Source of the DNA: Chelydra serpentina
Taxonomy: Eukaryota > Chordata > Testudines > Chelydridae
Length of the DNA: 64,000 bases
Direction: 5' to 3'
Assembly (NCBI GenBank): GCA_037349315.1
Contig: JBAIAC010000020.1
Coordinates: forward strand, 806,001-870,000
Shown here: positions 48,801 through 53,060 of the stretch, piece by piece
Numbering within the stretch: the first letter of the stretch is position 1
How the letters are laid out: every line of letters begins with the position of its first letter
Position numbers and translations under genes: made by a program
The notes under the pieces: generated by a model
Seen by the model: the letters and a program-made list of their open reading frames with translations, nothing else
The model's database searches: none
What the model was told of the DNA's origin: nothing

Positions 48801-50454
48801 CAGATACGGTCAGTTCCCTGTCCAAACCGAGAGCCACGTGGTGCTGATAACGCCGTCCCACAGCCCAGCTGCCTGCACACGACTCTGGCCTCAGTTAAAT
48901 CCCAGCTGTCATCACACACGGTTCCCCACTGCTGGTGGTGAAGCACCTCGACTCTCCCAGCGCAGCGACTTGAGCCGTTCGCCAGTCGGAGCTGAGTTAG
49001 TTCTGGGATGCCTGAGTCTGTAAATACCCCAAGGGGATAAACACTCAGGGATGGGCCAAAGGAAAGAAATATTGGGCTTGTTCCCAATAGTTTGCTCTCT
49101 CTGCAATTCAGTCCCTGTCTGGCAGACTGGGTGGCTCAGATGGGCTGAGAATGGGACACAGCGAGGTTCCAATCTGTAGGTCACCAGCTCTGATCCAGCC
49201 CCAGTCAGGGGGGAATGGCTGGCTCATGCGATGGAGAATGGGACACAGGGTCTTTCCCTCCAAGGGGACTCTGGTTCCAGTACAGTCTATGCGAGGGGGA
49301 TGAGCTGACACACTACGCTGAGGGAAGGAGACCTGGAGCTTTCGCCCCGGAGGGCACCAGTTCCTATTTGGCCCCAGCTCAGGCCGGGGCAGTGGCTGGT
49401 GTGGGGGGAACAGGCACTGGGCTTTCACTTCTGGGGCCCTGGGTCCAAGCTGGTAATGAATGGAAGTCACAGCCATTGCAGCTCTCTGACGCCCAAAATG
49501 TGAAATGAGCTGCTGGGGTTAATTCCCCTCCATGACAGGACAGGTGTGTGCAGCCCAGGCCAGCCCTCAGTCTGAGCGGCTCCCAGCCGAGGGGCAAAGG
49601 GCGTAACTGGTCAGGAGACTGAACTGCCCTTTTCTCCTGCCTGGGCTCCCTCCCCGTCTGCGCCCCGACGCCCCTGCCTGACCAGAGCCAACAGCAGCAG
49701 CCTCGCGGGGCTGCAGTTCTGCTCCTCCAAAGCCTCCACTGGCCCTGACTGGGGCTGACTCGGCTCCTCTATATTGCACAGCGTCCAGACAGACAGGGCC
49801 GGCCCCGTGCTGAACTGAGCACTGTCCTGAGCACAGCACAGCTCCTGGCACCCCACCCCCACTTCCCGCAGGCCCCAGCTGGCATCACTCACGGCACCTC
49901 CACTCCCCCGGTGCAGGGGTCGGGGCTGTGTGCCAGCCACAGCCAGAGCTGAGCTGAAATGGCTCTAACAATAACTAAAGGCAAAAATATCTCTTGGGGC
50001 ACATCCTATCCCAGGGAAAACTCGGTGTCATCCCAGACTGAAGTGGCTCAGCCAGGAGCTGCCACAGCCCAAATGTAACTCAGACTTGCTAGGTAAGGGT
50101 GAGTTCTTAAGATGCTGGGTGGTCTGAGTGTTTCCTCAGGGACTCAACAGCCAGGATGCCCTGCACTCTGCCACACAGACCGCCTTGTTAACATTCACTG
50201 GGGAAATGGAGGCACGTAGCGAGATAGTGATAGGCTAAGCCCATAGGGTGAGTCTGGCAGAGGCCGGATTTGAACCCAGGTCTCCGATACTACATTTGAA
50301 CCACTAGATTAAATAATCTTAACTCTGCCTTTCCCCATCCCGATTTATGGATAGCTGCACACAGAGCTGTACCATGCAGCATGCACCCCGCACACACCCC
50401 GCACCCTCTGCCTATGTTCGTATTTACCTGCCGTGGGGAATCCTGTCATGGAAG
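12738..50454 (-). CDS. Multi-SRCR type I membrane receptor, overall gene model (5' end incomplete)
   Basis: Span of one inferred spliced gene, read right to left: 27-bp mini-exon, decayed d0, SRCR exons d1-d18, transmembrane exon, cytoplasmic terminal exon. Every exon boundary I could place is phase 1 (acceptor AG followed by two bases of a split codon, donor after the first base). If the five damaged exons are skipped, the frame stays open through 14 SRCR domains of about 110 residues, one transmembrane helix and a 56-residue tail, about 1,630 residues without the signal peptide. One domain per exon and eight cysteines per domain define group B SRCR proteins (CD163, WC1, SCART). Those family members are surface scavenger or pattern-recognition receptors of myeloid or gamma-delta T cells. 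Ligand and cell type here are unknown. The signal-peptide exon and promoter lie upstream of 50454 and were not identified. Confidence 0.8.
12949..13722. mobile_element. Non-autonomous DNA element in the last intron (gttgccaact family)
   Basis: Left end gttgccaactttcgaatcgc and right end cctagcaaccctacc look inverted. The interior is G-rich with gggtgcaggagggggct-like repeats. Related copies lie at 14513-14815 and 15993-16525. It occupies most of the intron between the transmembrane and tail exons without touching either. Confidence 0.6.
13971..14084 (-). CDS. Transmembrane exon of the SRCR receptor
   Basis: 114-bp phase 1-1 exon: acceptor ctccccag|GCTCTG, donor CCTTG|gtaaga. Translation opens [11 protein letters not shown]; the helix runs [19 protein letters not shown] plus LLCW, and RMRRDR follows. 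About 23 hydrophobic residues end at a basic stop-transfer motif, so the N-terminus is outside (type I). Two cysteines near the inner face (IC, LC) could be palmitoylated. The helix has no charged residue of the kind used to recruit ITAM adaptors. The short extracellular linker means d18 sits close to the membrane. Confidence 0.85.
14513..14815. mobile_element. Truncated element of the gttgccaact family
   Basis: Starts gggttgccaactgtctaatc like the copy at 15993, then the same C-rich segment and g-rich tgcaggagggggctcagg repeats. No matching right end is seen. It lies in the intron between d18 and the transmembrane exon. Confidence 0.5.
15240..15569 (-). CDS. SRCR domain exon d18 (membrane-proximal, divergent type)
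   Basis: 330-bp phase 1-1 exon: acceptor tgtttcag|ATCAGG, donor GGCCG|gtgagt. It starts [16 protein letters not shown]. Middle: [20 protein letters not shown], then a [16 protein letters not shown] stretch, ending [12 protein letters not shown]. It has eight cysteines but is clearly a different subtype from d1-d17: it lacks the HNQQWGTVC and HHGED signatures. The decayed exon d0 is its closest relative in the window. It lies immediately 5' of the transmembrane exon with no separate stalk exon found. Confidence 0.9.
15640..16000. repeat. Interrupted CA-rich repeat
   Basis: Irregular acacaaacacacatgcata-type units with a repeat of cctcaaacacacac text near 15830 and 15957. It belongs to the d17-d18 intron. 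The pure (AC)n tract at 16575-16602 is a separate, younger microsatellite. Confidence 0.75.
15993..16525. mobile_element. Non-autonomous DNA element (gttgccaact family), full-length copy
   Basis: Left end agttgccaactgtctaatc; right end gggagggttggcaaccct in inverted orientation. The interior is the usual C-rich then G-rich text. No clean target duplication was found. It sits between d17 and d18. Confidence 0.6.
16575..16602. repeat. (AC)n microsatellite
   Basis: Uninterrupted CA dinucleotides in the d17-d18 intron, likely length-polymorphic. Confidence 0.9.
16752..17081 (-). CDS. SRCR domain exon d17
   Basis: 330-bp phase 1-1 exon beginning [19 protein letters not shown]. The core is [20 protein letters not shown], then [19 protein letters not shown], where IWLDD is changed to VWPVE. 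It ends [14 protein letters not shown]. Eight cysteines are present. It is separated from d16 by the transposon-rich 17.1-27.0 kb intron, and its own downstream intron contains CA repeats and a MITE. Confidence 0.92.
17275..17548 (-). mobile_element. CR1 3'-end fragment
   Basis: Begins with repeated atcatagaatcat units, then the conserved ggttggaagggacctcagga text. Only the last 270 bp of the LINE are present, the usual 5' truncation. It is near-identical to 51246-51510, so a recent family member. Confidence 0.88.
17549..18645. other. Intronic stretch without recognisable features
   Basis: The only notable text is ttgtaaataaacc-like sequence just before it, at 17255-17275, shared with 22965-22985. 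That hints at an old LTR or terminal repeat. Frames here are short and unsupported on both strands. I see no exon. Confidence 0.3.
18650..19452 (-). mobile_element. LTR-retroelement internal fragment: primer-binding site and gag remnant
   Basis: On the minus strand, just after the LTR, tggtgcagaacgtgggc fits a tRNA primer-binding site that starts TGG. Downstream, a broken frame (18965-19156 and the adjoining 18841-18965) encodes [17 protein letters not shown] and later [20 protein letters not shown]. This is the SCAN-like capsid N-terminal region found in Gypsy-type and retroviral gag. No pol is present; the element is truncated at about 18650 and is an inactive fossil. Confidence 0.7.
19455..20366 (-). 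mobile_element. 5' long terminal repeat of the minus-strand retroelement
   Basis: On the minus strand it starts TGTGGCGGGGTGCACTC and ends CCCGGTCACA, giving TG...CA ends and about 912 bp. A TATA box (tataaaag, plus-strand 20241-20248) lies about 120 bp in. Imperfect tandem units (ggccagagtcagtagagttg) occupy 19560-19830. The second LTR is missing. Confidence 0.65.
20241..20248 (-). promoter_or_regulatory. TATA box of the retroelement LTR
   Basis: The sequence tataaaag on the minus strand is located where a U3 promoter would be. It points in the same direction as the receptor gene, so LTR-driven transcripts could run into d17 and d18. Confidence 0.5.
20370..20620 (-). mobile_element. L3/CR1-like LINE fragment
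   Basis: Contains ctttgttaaatagattg, then ttctggacaccagaactgaacacag, and a tttatgcatcgcaggatcac segment. It is the antisense of the C-terminal reverse-transcriptase region seen also at 25155-26850 and 41190-42790. It is short and degraded. Confidence 0.6.
20625..20850. repeat. Minisatellite of about 36-42 bp, six units
   Basis: Core caggagatcgctcacactcc recurs with variants (gggcattgctcacactccc, ggacattactcacgctgcc). It begins at the end of the preceding LINE fragment. Open frames across it are repeat artefacts. Confidence 0.8.
20851..21680. other. Intronic stretch without recognisable features
   Basis: No exon, RNA gene or element with definable ends was recognised. Frames are short and do not match known families. 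Confidence 0.3.
21685..22195. mobile_element. Short DNA element interrupted by a nested hAT element
   Basis: The left end gggcaggtcgacactacaaa and the right end region gaggtcggtataactacgtc resemble common turtle non-autonomous hAT-like elements. The gcagctgtactgcccgagcgc half and its right half are separated by the insertion at 21771-21987. Exact ends are uncertain. Confidence 0.55.
21771..21987. mobile_element. Nested 217-bp hAT element with perfect target duplications
   Basis: Left end cagggggtttcaacc and right end, in reverse complement, cagtggttttcaatc are inverted repeats. Flanking 8-bp copies ctctaagc lie at 21763-21770 and 21988-21995. Removing the insert rejoins the host element. Confidence 0.85.
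22200..23530. other. Intronic stretch, mostly unrecognised
   Basis: A plus-strand frame at 22233-22529 (98 codons, starting [15 protein letters not shown]) has no recognisable domain and no splice or coding support. 22895-22990 resembles 17196-17276 (gggactttgta then ttgtaaataa), probably remnants of one repeat family. Confidence 0.3.
23535..24410 (-). mobile_element. CR1 LINE fragment
   Basis: Minus-strand reverse-transcriptase text: [20 protein letters not shown] and [20 protein letters not shown], with the catalytic box decayed to FTDYTK. The extreme 3' tail is missing. It is more diverged than the copies at 810 and 51246. Confidence 0.85.
24411..24620 (+). mobile_element. Old L3/CR1-like fragment, opposite orientation
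   Basis: Plus-strand text gttaagagatgacttcatta, then tctatcagtacctat, resembles the C-terminal segment of L3-like LINEs. It is short and degraded. Confidence 0.5.
24621..25149. other. Intronic stretch without recognisable features
   Basis: It includes text similar to introns of the SRCR array (ggtagggccaggcagctgag, ggttcaggattaattaact). It may therefore be the relic of a further intron copy whose exon is gone. Confidence 0.35.
25150..26850 (-). mobile_element. L3/CR1-like LINE, long degraded copy
   Basis: Starts at the 3' end (gattcattgactccaaggc) and extends to reverse-transcriptase text at 26305-26658: [34 protein letters not shown] and [12 protein letters not shown]. Frames are broken many times. 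It lies in the d16-d17 intron. Confidence 0.75.
27046..27359 (-). pseudogene. Damaged SRCR exon d16 (copy of d11)
   Basis: 314 bp, with the same 9-nt and 7-nt losses and the same tttcaag acceptor as d11. Small differences from d11 include NSHNRC against NGHNRC and HNLND against HNLNY. Both lie in dead sequence. A long intron of about 10 kb separates it from d17. Confidence 0.85.
27664..27993 (-). pseudogene. Damaged SRCR exon d15 (copy of d10)
   Basis: 330 bp, with TGA at 27962-27964 at the same codon as d10 and the same lost cysteines (IMW for VVC, NHNF for NNC). The shared stop dates the inactivation before the 7.2-kb duplication. Splice sites remain consensus-like, so the exon could still be included in some transcripts and give a truncated, possibly decay-targeted mRNA. 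Confidence 0.85.
28766..29095 (-). CDS. SRCR domain exon d14 (downstream block copy of d9)
   Basis: 330-bp phase 1-1 exon encoding the same domain sequence as d9, with eight cysteines (SRC, TVC, VVC, LGC, HC, DC, NC, VC). The intron on its 3' side contains the recurring intronic repeat that ends in a gctccctgcagcac-like motif. Confidence 0.92.
29560..30035. repeat. Intronic tandem repeat of about 90 bp between d13 and d14
   Basis: Successive units carry a ctccctgcagcacagg-like motif at about 29591, 29690, 29778, 29870, 29937 and 30017. Between the motifs lie ggcactggggtcagcactga and gagagcgccccctactgag. Single or double units of the same family occur in the introns around 28500, 30880, 33890, 40080, 46340 and 48450. 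The second block copy is at about 36795-37270. Confidence 0.75.
30053..30382 (-). CDS. SRCR domain exon d13 (downstream block copy of d8)
   Basis: 330-bp phase 1-1 exon: [19 protein letters not shown], core [20 protein letters not shown], eight cysteines. It shares the AAARVV and [11 protein letters not shown] variants with d8 and differs from it by one residue (Gly for Ser in SAPGGA). Confidence 0.92.
31129..31458 (-). CDS. SRCR domain exon d12 (downstream block copy of d7)
   Basis: 330-bp phase 1-1 exon, near-identical to d7. Asp to Gly gives [11 protein letters not shown]. Group B domains use acidic residues in this CDD segment as part of a metal-binding site, so the change may weaken cation binding; that is inference. 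All eight cysteines are kept. Confidence 0.92.
31988..32250. mobile_element. 263-bp hAT-type MITE with perfect target duplications
   Basis: Ends agggccggccctcaac and, in reverse complement, acagggcaggccttacc are partly inverted. 8-bp copies caagagct lie at 31980-31987 and 32251-32258. It was present before the block duplication, because the copy at 39216-39478 has the same duplications at 39208-39215 and 39479-39486. Confidence 0.8.
32259..32772. other. Intronic stretch without recognisable features (copy at 39487-40000)
   Basis: No exon or element was recognised. A cysteine-rich plus-strand frame (32536-32724) contains [10 protein letters not shown] and [14 protein letters not shown], which looks zinc-finger-like by chance. 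It is conserved only because the block was recently duplicated. Confidence 0.3.
32780..33430. mobile_element. hAT element, copy lacking its left flank
   Basis: Same element as 42861-43511. The right target duplication atctagag (33431-33438) is present, but the left one is gone because the block deletion ends exactly at the element's left edge. The interior is rich in ccctgaccccc-type repeats. Confidence 0.75.
33451..33603. repeat. Foldback element with 48-bp inverted arms
   Basis: Arm 33451-33498 (tgaggtaatgtcttttatta at its start) is the inverse of 33556-33603 (ending ttcctca), with a 57-bp loop. Transcribed, it would form a long hairpin. The copy lies at 43532-43684. Confidence 0.8.
34282..34595 (-). 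pseudogene. Damaged SRCR exon d11 (16-nt net deletion, frameshift)
   Basis: 314 bp instead of 330. A 9-nt loss after GGSWD and a 7-nt loss inside the VVCRQLGC region shift the frame. The first half reads [20 protein letters not shown]. The second half ([20 protein letters not shown], then [10 protein letters not shown]) is in another frame. Donor is normal; the acceptor is tttcaag instead of tttgcag. Inclusion would break the reading frame, so this exon must be skipped for a functional product. Its copy is d16. Confidence 0.85.
34900..35229 (-). pseudogene. Damaged SRCR exon d10 (nonsense, lost cysteines)
   Basis: Full-length 330-bp exon with good-looking splice sites, but codon 11 is TGA (35198-35200), where intact domains read CGA in LRLVN. 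Cys3 is changed (IMWRQLGC where others read VVCRQLGC) and Cys7 is changed (NHNFHH where others read NNCHH). An extra Cys appears in NWQLCEA. These lesions are identical in d15, so the exon was already dead before the block duplicated. Being phase 1-1, it can be skipped without frame change. Confidence 0.85.
36001..36330 (-). CDS. SRCR domain exon d9 (upstream block)
   Basis: 330-bp phase 1-1 exon beginning [19 protein letters not shown]. The core is [20 protein letters not shown], then [19 protein letters not shown]. Eight cysteines are present and it ends [18 protein letters not shown]. The encoded domain is identical to d14; the few nucleotide differences I see inside the exon are synonymous. 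Confidence 0.92.
37287..37616 (-). CDS. SRCR domain exon d8 (upstream block)
   Basis: 330-bp phase 1-1 exon beginning [19 protein letters not shown]. The core is [20 protein letters not shown], then [19 protein letters not shown], with eight cysteines and the ending [13 protein letters not shown]. It differs from d13 by one residue (SAPSGA against SAPGGA), caused by a single C/T difference in a CpG context. Confidence 0.92.
38357..38686 (-). CDS. SRCR domain exon d7 (upstream block)
   Basis: 330-bp phase 1-1 exon beginning [19 protein letters not shown]. It has [19 protein letters not shown], then a [19 protein letters not shown] stretch and eight cysteines. It ends [11 protein letters not shown], lacking the HHGED motif of most domains. 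It is almost identical to d12; the visible protein change is CDDGW here against CDGGW in d12. Confidence 0.92.
39216..39478. mobile_element. 263-bp hAT-type MITE, upstream block copy
   Basis: Orthologous position to 31988-32250 inside the duplicated block, with few substitutions and the same caagagct flanks. Confidence 0.8.
40421..40750 (-). CDS. SRCR domain exon d6
   Basis: 330-bp phase 1-1 exon beginning [19 protein letters not shown]. The core is [20 protein letters not shown], then [17 protein letters not shown]. Eight cysteines are present. The last Cys is followed by TGN (donor CACAG|gtaacc) rather than SGN. No equivalent exists in the 26905-34140 block, where the 2.86-kb segment carrying it is missing. 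Confidence 0.9.
41190..42790 (-). mobile_element. L3/CR1-like LINE, interrupted by a solo LTR
   Basis: The 3' end (gattcatagatcccaagtcc) is followed by the family's usual order. Minus-strand reverse-transcriptase text at 42538-42741 retains [16 protein letters not shown]. It is split by the LTR at 41421-41976 and resumes with gtaatctaaatttgtctctc. Confidence 0.75.
41421..41976 (+). mobile_element. Solo LTR with 5-bp target duplication
   Basis: The element starts TGTGATGAAC and ends CTCTGTGACA (TG...CA). Flanking 5-bp copies atttg lie at 41416-41420 and 41977-41981. An AATAAA polyadenylation signal occurs near 41888 in ctctaataaaccttc. At 556 bp with no internal region, it is what recombination between two LTRs of an endogenous retrovirus-like element leaves. 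It sits inside an older LINE. Confidence 0.85.
42861..43511. mobile_element. 651-bp hAT element with perfect 8-bp target duplications
   Basis: Left end caaactacaggccatgggcc; right end, in reverse complement, caggggtgggcaaacc. Target duplications atctagag lie at 42853-42860 and 43512-43519. Compared with the right end, the left seems to have lost about 10 terminal bases. It is non-coding and inserted into the L3-like LINE at 41190-42790 or at its edge. Confidence 0.82.
43532..43684. repeat. Foldback element with 48-bp inverted arms, upstream copy
   Basis: Arms 43532-43579 and 43637-43684; same element as 33451-33603, carried by the block duplication. It lies in the intron between d5 and d6. 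Confidence 0.8.
44222..44551 (-). CDS. SRCR domain exon d5
   Basis: 330-bp phase 1-1 exon with acceptor tttacag|ACTCAG. It begins [19 protein letters not shown]. Distinctive residues are AGRIEV (usually AGRVEV), HNQLWGTVC, the sequence IWQDEVNC where others have IWLDDV, and [11 protein letters not shown]. Eight cysteines are present. Its donor site (44221/44222) coincides with the edge of the large internal duplication. The intron just 3' of it was copied to 32778-34140, but the exon was not. Confidence 0.9.
45306..45635 (-). CDS. SRCR domain exon d4
   Basis: 330-bp phase 1-1 exon, paralogue of d2. Acceptor tttgcag is followed by ATTCGG. It begins [19 protein letters not shown], with core [20 protein letters not shown] and eight cysteines. 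A turtle-type SINE lies about 45 bp upstream of the acceptor (45682-45866). It could affect the branch point or polypyrimidine region, although the acceptor itself is intact. Confidence 0.9.
45682..45866 (+). mobile_element. Turtle Cry-type (PolIII) SINE
   Basis: The tRNA-like head has a box A-like gggatagctgagtgg and a box B-like gagttcaatcc. The tail begins tcctgctttgagcaggggg, followed by a ttggactagatgacc segment, and ends in repeated ttctatga. That tail is the same as CR1 3' ends in this window in sense orientation. A tRNA head with a CR1-like tail is the published architecture of cryptodiran turtle SINEs. It is absent at the equivalent site upstream of d2 (47895-47950), so it inserted after that duplication. 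Confidence 0.88.
46630..46959 (-). CDS. SRCR domain exon d3
   Basis: 330-bp phase 1-1 exon, paralogue of d1. It begins [19 protein letters not shown]. The core is [20 protein letters not shown], then [17 protein letters not shown]. Eight cysteines are in place. The donor is TCAG|gtaaac, with a T where most exons of the array have gtaacc/gtaact; d1 shares this. Confidence 0.9.
47565..47894 (-). CDS. SRCR domain exon d2
   Basis: 330-bp phase 1-1 exon; the acceptor is tttccag (tttgcag in its copy d4). It begins [19 protein letters not shown] and keeps eight cysteines. Domain core: [20 protein letters not shown]. It differs from d4 at about seven residues, for example SAAVGAHFG against SAPGRAHFG and TQCRARPWG against TECRSRPWG. 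The d1-d2/d3-d4 duplication is therefore clearly older than the d7-d11/d12-d16 one. Its upstream intron lacks the SINE found next to d4. Confidence 0.9.
48688..49017 (-). CDS. SRCR domain exon d1 (first intact domain)
   Basis: 330-bp phase 1-1 exon with acceptor tttacag|ACTCAG and donor TCAG|gtaaac. It starts [16 protein letters not shown] and ends DAGVECSGK. Eight cysteines are at group B positions (SRC, TVC, VVC, LGC, NC, EC, NC, EC). Relative to its partner d3 it has T/S/R changes at the start and HHQQ in place of HNQQ. The residue before the last Cys is Glu, where the other domains have Val. It forms a duplicated pair with d2, repeated as d3-d4. Confidence 0.9.
49054..49640. other. Intronic stretch with a short local repeat
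   Basis: The motif gagaatgggacaca occurs at about 49147 and 49230 within partly similar 83-bp segments. Nothing else was recognised. It lies between d1 and the decayed exon d0. Confidence 0.35.
49675..49953 (-). pseudogene. Decayed SRCR exon d0 (resembles the membrane-proximal domain d18)
   Basis: After an acceptor (atttcag, then CTCAGCTC) the frame begins [19 protein letters not shown], matching the opening of d18 ([19 protein letters not shown]). It then meets a TGA and a small deletion. A shifted frame continues [17 protein letters not shown], matching the d18 stretch [17 protein letters not shown]. Later segments lie in yet another frame. Length is about 279 bp against 330 for an intact exon, and the donor has lost its GT. 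It is the only exon in the array that resembles d18 rather than the other domains. The lower boundary is approximate. Confidence 0.6.
50186..50335 (-). mobile_element. MIR-type SINE remnant
   Basis: Text ggaaatggaggcacgtagcg, then gcagaggccggatttgaacc and ccaggtctccgatac, matches the reverse complement of MIR: the tRNA B-box region ggttcaaatcc is visible on the minus strand. An old, amniote-wide family; it lies in the first known intron. Confidence 0.65.
50428..50454 (-). CDS. Candidate 27-bp N-terminal mini-exon of the SRCR receptor
   Basis: On the minus strand a long pyrimidine tract (tctctttgctttctttcag) precedes 27 bases, which are followed by a strong donor (CAG|gtaaat). The exon is phase 1-1 and adds nine codons reading ASMTGFPTA with the split Gly/Asp codons. 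It lies 1.4 kb upstream of the first intact SRCR exon. Related receptors often have a short linker exon between signal peptide and first SRCR domain, which fits. It has no domain of its own, so the call rests on splice signals, phase and position only. Confidence 0.5.
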
Positions 50455-51245
50455 CTGAAAGAAAGCAAAGAGATGAGGTAAGTCTCTGTCTCCGTGGCTG
50501 GACATTTCAGGGATCTCCAAACACTGGCGGATGTAAGCAGTGGCCTGAGTGAGCTCTCCCCTGCCATCTGTTGATGCACTGGGGAAAAAGGTCTCAGCTG
50601 GACATCATATTTCAGTGACCCTAGCTACTGACTGTCAGGGAAGTGGATTGCTTACACTGATGGGAGAACCTCTCCTGTAGGCGTTGGGAGCATCTATACT
50701 GTAATGTTTCCAGTGCAGATGAGCCCTAAGAAGCCGGTGAAATACAAGACGTCGTGAGCGATGTCAGAACCAGTGACACTGCACCAGCCCTTCCAAACCG
50801 AGCCACCTGCTTTCACACTGCCTGCATCACGGAAGGTCCCACACACCCTGCTGACCTCAGGCCTCACTGGAGCTAGCGTCCCCCCACCCTGGAGTGTGAC
50901 AGCTCACACGCCCTGTAATGAATGCATGTTCAGCCACAAGGTGGTAATGTGTGTAAAATACCTTACATTAAGCCAATCTCAGCCATGCCTGGCAGAGCAT
51001 TAAAGGATAGTGGTATGTAAAAGCAAGCTCTGTGACAAGTCCATGTCTGGTACAGAAGAACATGACATGGCATGTAGAATAAATTAAGAACATAAACGTA
51101 AGGAACAAAGCTACAAAGGTTGCAGGATCCTGTCACCATCCCACTCTTCAGAGCCCCAGAGAACTTCAGCTTTCACAAACTTCACCATGGACAGACTGGA
51201 AACAAGATTTCACATTGCTGTCAAGCTGCAAAAAGACACTGCAGA

Positions 51246-53060
51246 TATCATAGAATCATAGAATCTCAGGGTTGGAAGGGACCTCAGGAGGTCATCTCGT
51301 CCAACCCCCTGCTCAAAGCAGGACCAACCCCAACTAGATCATCCCAGCCAGGGCTTTGTCAAGCCTGACCTTAAAAACCTCTAAGGAAGGAGATTCCACC
51401 ACCTTCCTAGGTAACCCATTCCAGTGCTTCACCACCCTACTAGTGAAAAGGTTTTTCCTAATATCCAACCTAAAACTCCCCCTCTGCAACTTGAGACCAT
51501 TACTCCTTGTTCTGTCATCTTCTACTACTGAGAACAGTCTAGATCCATCCTCTTTGGAACCCCCTTTTAGGTAGTTGAAAGCAGCTATCAAATCCCCCCT
51601 CACTCTTCTCATCTGCAGGCTAAACAATCCCAGTTCCCTCAGCCTCTCCTCATAAGTCATGTGCTCCAGCCCCCTAATCATTTTTGTTGCCCTCCGTTGG
51701 ACTCTTTCCAATTTATCCACATCCTTTTTGTAGTGTGGGGCCCAAAACTGGACACAGTACTCCAAATGAGGCCTCACCAGTGCCGAATAGAGGGGAATAA
51801 TTACGTCCCTCGATCTGCTGGAAATGCCCCTACTTATACAGCCCCAAATGCCATTAGCCTTCTTGACAACAAGGGCACACTGTTGACTCATATTCAGCTT
51901 TTCGTCCACTGTAACCCCTAGGTCCTTTTCTGCAGAACTGCTGCCCAGCCATTTGGTCCCTAGTCTGTAGCAGTGCATGGGATTCTTCCATCCTAAGTGC
52001 AGGACTCTGCACTTGTCCTTGTTGAACCTCATCAGATTTCTTTTGGCCCAATCTTCTAATTTGTCTAGGTCCCTCTGTATCCTGTCCCTACCCTCCAGCG
52101 TATCAACCACTCCTCCCAGTTTAGTGTCATCTGCAAACTTGCTAAGGGTGCAGTCCACACCATCCTCCAGATCATTGATGAAGATATTGAACAAAACCGG
52201 CCCCAGCACTGACCCTTGGGGTACTCCACTTGATACCGGCTGCCAACTAGACATGGAGCCATTGATCACTACCCGTTGAGCACGACCATCCAGTTTTCTA
52301 TCCACGTTACCGTCCATTCATCCAGCCCATACTTCTTTAACTTGCTGGCAAGAACACTGTGGGAGACTGTATCAAAAGCTTTGCTAAAGTCAAGAAATAG
52401 CACATCCACTGCTTTCCCCTCATCCACAGAGCCAGTTATGTCATCATAGAAGGCAATTAGGTTAGTCAGGCATGACTTGCCCTTGGTGAATCCATGCTGA
52501 CTGTTCCTGATCACTTTCCCCTCCTTTAAGCATTGATTCCTTGAGGACCTGTTCCATGGTTTTTCCAGGGACTGAGGTGAGACTGACTGGCCTGTAGTTC
52601 CCCGGATCATCCTTCTTCCCTTTTTTAAAGATGGGCACTACATTAGCTTTTTTCCAGTCATCCGGGACCTCCCCCGATTGCCATGATTTGTCAAAGATAA
52701 TGGCCAATGGCTCTGCAATCACATCGGCCAACTCCTTTAGCACCCTTGGATGCAGTGCATCCGGCCCCATGGACTTGTGTTCGTCCAGCTTTTCTAAATA
52801 GTCCCGAACTACTTCTTTCTCCACAGAGGGCTGGTCACCTCCTCCCCATACCGTGCTGTGGAGTGGAGCCGCCTGGGAGCTGACTTTGTCTGTGAAGACA
52901 GAGGCAAAAAAAGCATTGAGTACACTAGCTTTCTCCACATCCTCTGTCTCTAGGTTTCCTCCCTCATTCAGCAAGGGGCCCACACTTTCCTCTACTTTCT
53001 TCTTGTTGCTCACATACCTGAAGAAACCCTTCTTGTTACTCCTATCCTGTGGAAGAAAGA
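51246..53060 (-). mobile_element. CR1 LINE, best-preserved reverse transcriptase in the window
   Basis: The minus strand has a 327-codon frame (51334-52317) with [29 protein letters not shown] and [20 protein letters not shown]. Further pieces at 52269-52610 ([11 protein letters not shown]) and 52462-53112 ([16 protein letters not shown] and the pre-domain [10 protein letters not shown]) follow. The endonuclease part is absent. Frames are broken at least twice, so it is inactive. Confidence 0.92.

Larger units (their letters stand above)
45200..49060. repeat. Older tandem duplication of an exon pair (d3-d4 and d1-d2)
   Basis: The segment around 45.2-46.96 kb (d4, d3 and intervening intron) corresponds to about 47.45-49.02 kb (d2, d1). 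Exon offsets are 2259 and 2058 bp. Intron text such as the Gln-rich-looking 46000-46330 stretch and 48060-48400 is easily alignable. Protein differences of about 5-8% show that this event is older than the 7.2-kb block duplication. Confidence 0.8.
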
